From positions 1 through 6,776 of the forward strand of contig CAISJA010000318.1 in assembly GCA_903885525.1 (NCBI GenBank): a stretch of DNA of 6,776 nucleotides, read 5' to 3'. The position numbers and the translations under genes are program-made. The stretch comes from an uncultured Opitutaceae bacterium (GTDB taxonomy: Bacteria > Verrucomicrobiota > Verrucomicrobiia > Opitutales > Opitutaceae). Of the stretch, positions 5,692 through 6,776 are shown one piece after another (the stretch's first letter is position 1; each line of letters begins with the position of its first letter). The notes under the pieces are model-generated. The model worked only from the letters and a program-made list of their open reading frames with translations. It had not been told where the DNA came from and made no database searches.

Positions 5692-6776
5692 TCACGAGGC
5701 CGGTGCGCTTGGGCGCTTGGCGCGGTAGCGCCGGAGCGCGACCCCGGCGAGGGAAGCCAAGCCGAGCCAAGCGGCCCAGGTCGAGGGCTCGGGGACGGCG
5801 GTGACGGAGGAGAGGCTGGCCAGAGCGACAGCCCCGGCGTGGGCGGCGTTGCTGAGATACACGGTGGTCGCCGTGTAGTTGACGTTGAACACCCAATTGC
5901 CGTCGGTGCTTGTCAGGGTGCTGCCGGTGACCGGGGCATTGCTGAACACGGAATTGCCGAACCCGGCACCACTCTCCTGGAAGAGGATGAAGGTGGGGGC
6001 GGACGCCTGGCCCACGGGGAGCAGGTTCAGGCCGCTGGCCACGGTCACGCTCAGTGTTCCCGCCAGGAAGGAGGCAGGGGTCAGACTGCCGTTGAAATTG
6101 CTTCCGGCGAGGAGCAGGGAACTGTTGTCGGTGTTGGCGCCGAAGATCGTGAAGTTCGTGCTGGAGGCGGCGTCGAGCCGGAGGTCGCCCAAGAGGGTCA
6201 GCGTCTGATTGGCGCGGGTGGGCGTGGCGAAGTTGGCGTTGCCGACCACGAGGTGGCCGCCGCTGCCGACCGTCAGGCCGATGTAGTTGCTCGCGCCGCC
6301 GGCCCCGCTCAGGGTGCCGCCTTGATCGACGCTGATCCGGGCCAATTGGGTGCCGCTGGAACTGAGCACCTGCTGGCCGCCTTGTCCGGTGAGGCTGAAG
6401 GTGGCTCCGTTGGTGACGTGGAACGGCGTGGCGGCATCGACCGCGATCTTTTCATTGGTTGATAGCAGCAGCGTGGTGCTGATGCCGGTCAGGGTGGAGC
6501 TGCTGAGGGTGGAGAGCGCCGACACGTCCTGGTTGGAGGTGCCGAGCGTGCCGCCGATCGCGCCGGTGCCGCCGCGGAAGACGCCGCCGCCGGTGCTGGT
6601 GAGCGTGACCTGGCTGAGGTCGCGCCCGTCGAGGATCACCGTGCTGCCGTTGAGGGCGTAGAGGTTTTGGTTGACCAGGGTGGCGTTCGGGCCGACGAGG
6701 TCGAGGGCCACGCCCGTGCCGTTGGCCTGCACGGTGCCGGGGGTCGTGCTGGAGATGATGTTCAGGGTGCCGGGCA
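5692..6776 (-). CDS. PEP-CTERM sorting-domain exoprotein, beta-rich passenger (N-terminus off the right edge)
   Basis: The last 360 residues are visible and the frame is open to the window edge, so the GTG at 6732 is not a real start. The C-terminus has the full PEP-CTERM layout: VPEPSTW (visible residues 327-333), a hydrophobic segment AAWLGLASLAGVAL, then a basic cluster RRYRAKR and a short tail. In the known system, exosortase recognises this signal and the protein is cut and displayed or released outside the cell. The rest is rich in Gly, Ser, Thr, Asn and Leu, with short strand-like repeats (for example GSTVILDGRDL, GGTLSGAGG, LTVGSGGHLVVGN, LTLLGDLRLD), like the beta-helical or autotransporter-associated-strand passengers common in verrucomicrobial PEP-CTERM proteins. 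It has few Cys and no catalytic motif I can recognise. The stop is 26 bases before the next gene on the same strand. A structural or matrix role is inferred. Confidence 0.9.
   Translation of the reverse strand, partial: PGTLNIISSTTPGTVQANGTGVALDLVGPNATLVNQNLYALNGSTVILDGRDLSQVTLTSTGGGVFRGGTGAIGGTLGTSNQDVSALSTLSSSTLTGISTTLLLSTNEKIAVDAATPFHVTNGATFSLTGQGGQQVLSSSGTQLARISVDQGGTLSGAGGASNYIGLTVGSGGHLVVGNANFATPTRANQTLTLLGDLRLDAASSTNFTIFGANTDNSSLLLAGSNFNGSLTPASFLAGTLSVTVASGLNLLPVGQASAPTFILFQESGAGFGNSVFSNAPVTGSTLTSTDGNWVFNVNYTATTVYLSNAAHAGAVALASLSSVTAVPEPSTWAAWLGLASLAGVALRRYRAKRPSAPAS

Noticed and set aside
5666..5896. Upstream extension of the small secreted protein to 5896
   Set aside because: It overlaps the PEP-CTERM gene in another frame, encodes an Arg-rich low-quality segment and would bury a good signal peptide that begins at 5665.
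6730..6732. GTG as start of the PEP-CTERM gene
   Set aside because: The frame stays open with similar beta-rich sequence (PGTLNIISSTTPGTV) to the window edge and no signal peptide follows the GTG, so the gene is cut by the window.

Overview
The window looks like a GC-rich bacterial chromosome segment, most likely from the Verrucomicrobiota (Opitutae-like) or a related PVC lineage. This is an inference from protein style: a PEP-CTERM exoprotein, a small secreted protein with the 'DSNGNGLSDAWEIYYFG' calcium-loop signature, and a giant RHS/YD-repeat protein with a peptidase-like N-terminal region are a familiar mix there. No rRNA or other phylogenetic marker is present.

All credible genes lie on the minus strand, so the window reads right to left. 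(1) 6776-5692: C-terminal 360 residues of a secreted beta-rich protein ending in a PEP-CTERM sorting signal; its N-terminus is off the right edge. (2) 26 bases later, 5665-5138: a complete 175-residue secreted protein with a short beta domain and a thrombospondin-type-3-like calcium-loop region, ending in tandem stops. (3) 5137-4842: a 296-base spacer or leader with a perfect 9-bp inverted repeat. (4) 4841-1: an uninterrupted reading frame of 1613 codons for an RHS protein with signal-peptide-like start, TPR-like helices, a C39-like cysteine peptidase domain, a beta-rich linker, a long YD-repeat shell with an Ig-like insert, and the RHS core motif. It leaves the left edge just before the point where the variable C-terminal (toxin-type) domain should begin.

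All three proteins appear to be exported and the genes are co-directional; genes 1 and 2 are close enough to be co-transcribed. A plausible reading is a cell-surface or secreted module: an exosortase-anchored exoprotein, a small calcium-binding partner, and an RHS polymorphic-toxin-like or adhesin-like protein carrying its own candidate protease. The joint function is inference. The most interesting element is the C39-like domain, with Cys, His and Asp all in place, fused ahead of an RHS shell.

The plus strand has a very long open frame (111-3461), but it is an exact in-register antisense shadow of the RHS gene. I see no tRNA, rRNA, CRISPR array, insertion sequence or convincing terminator.
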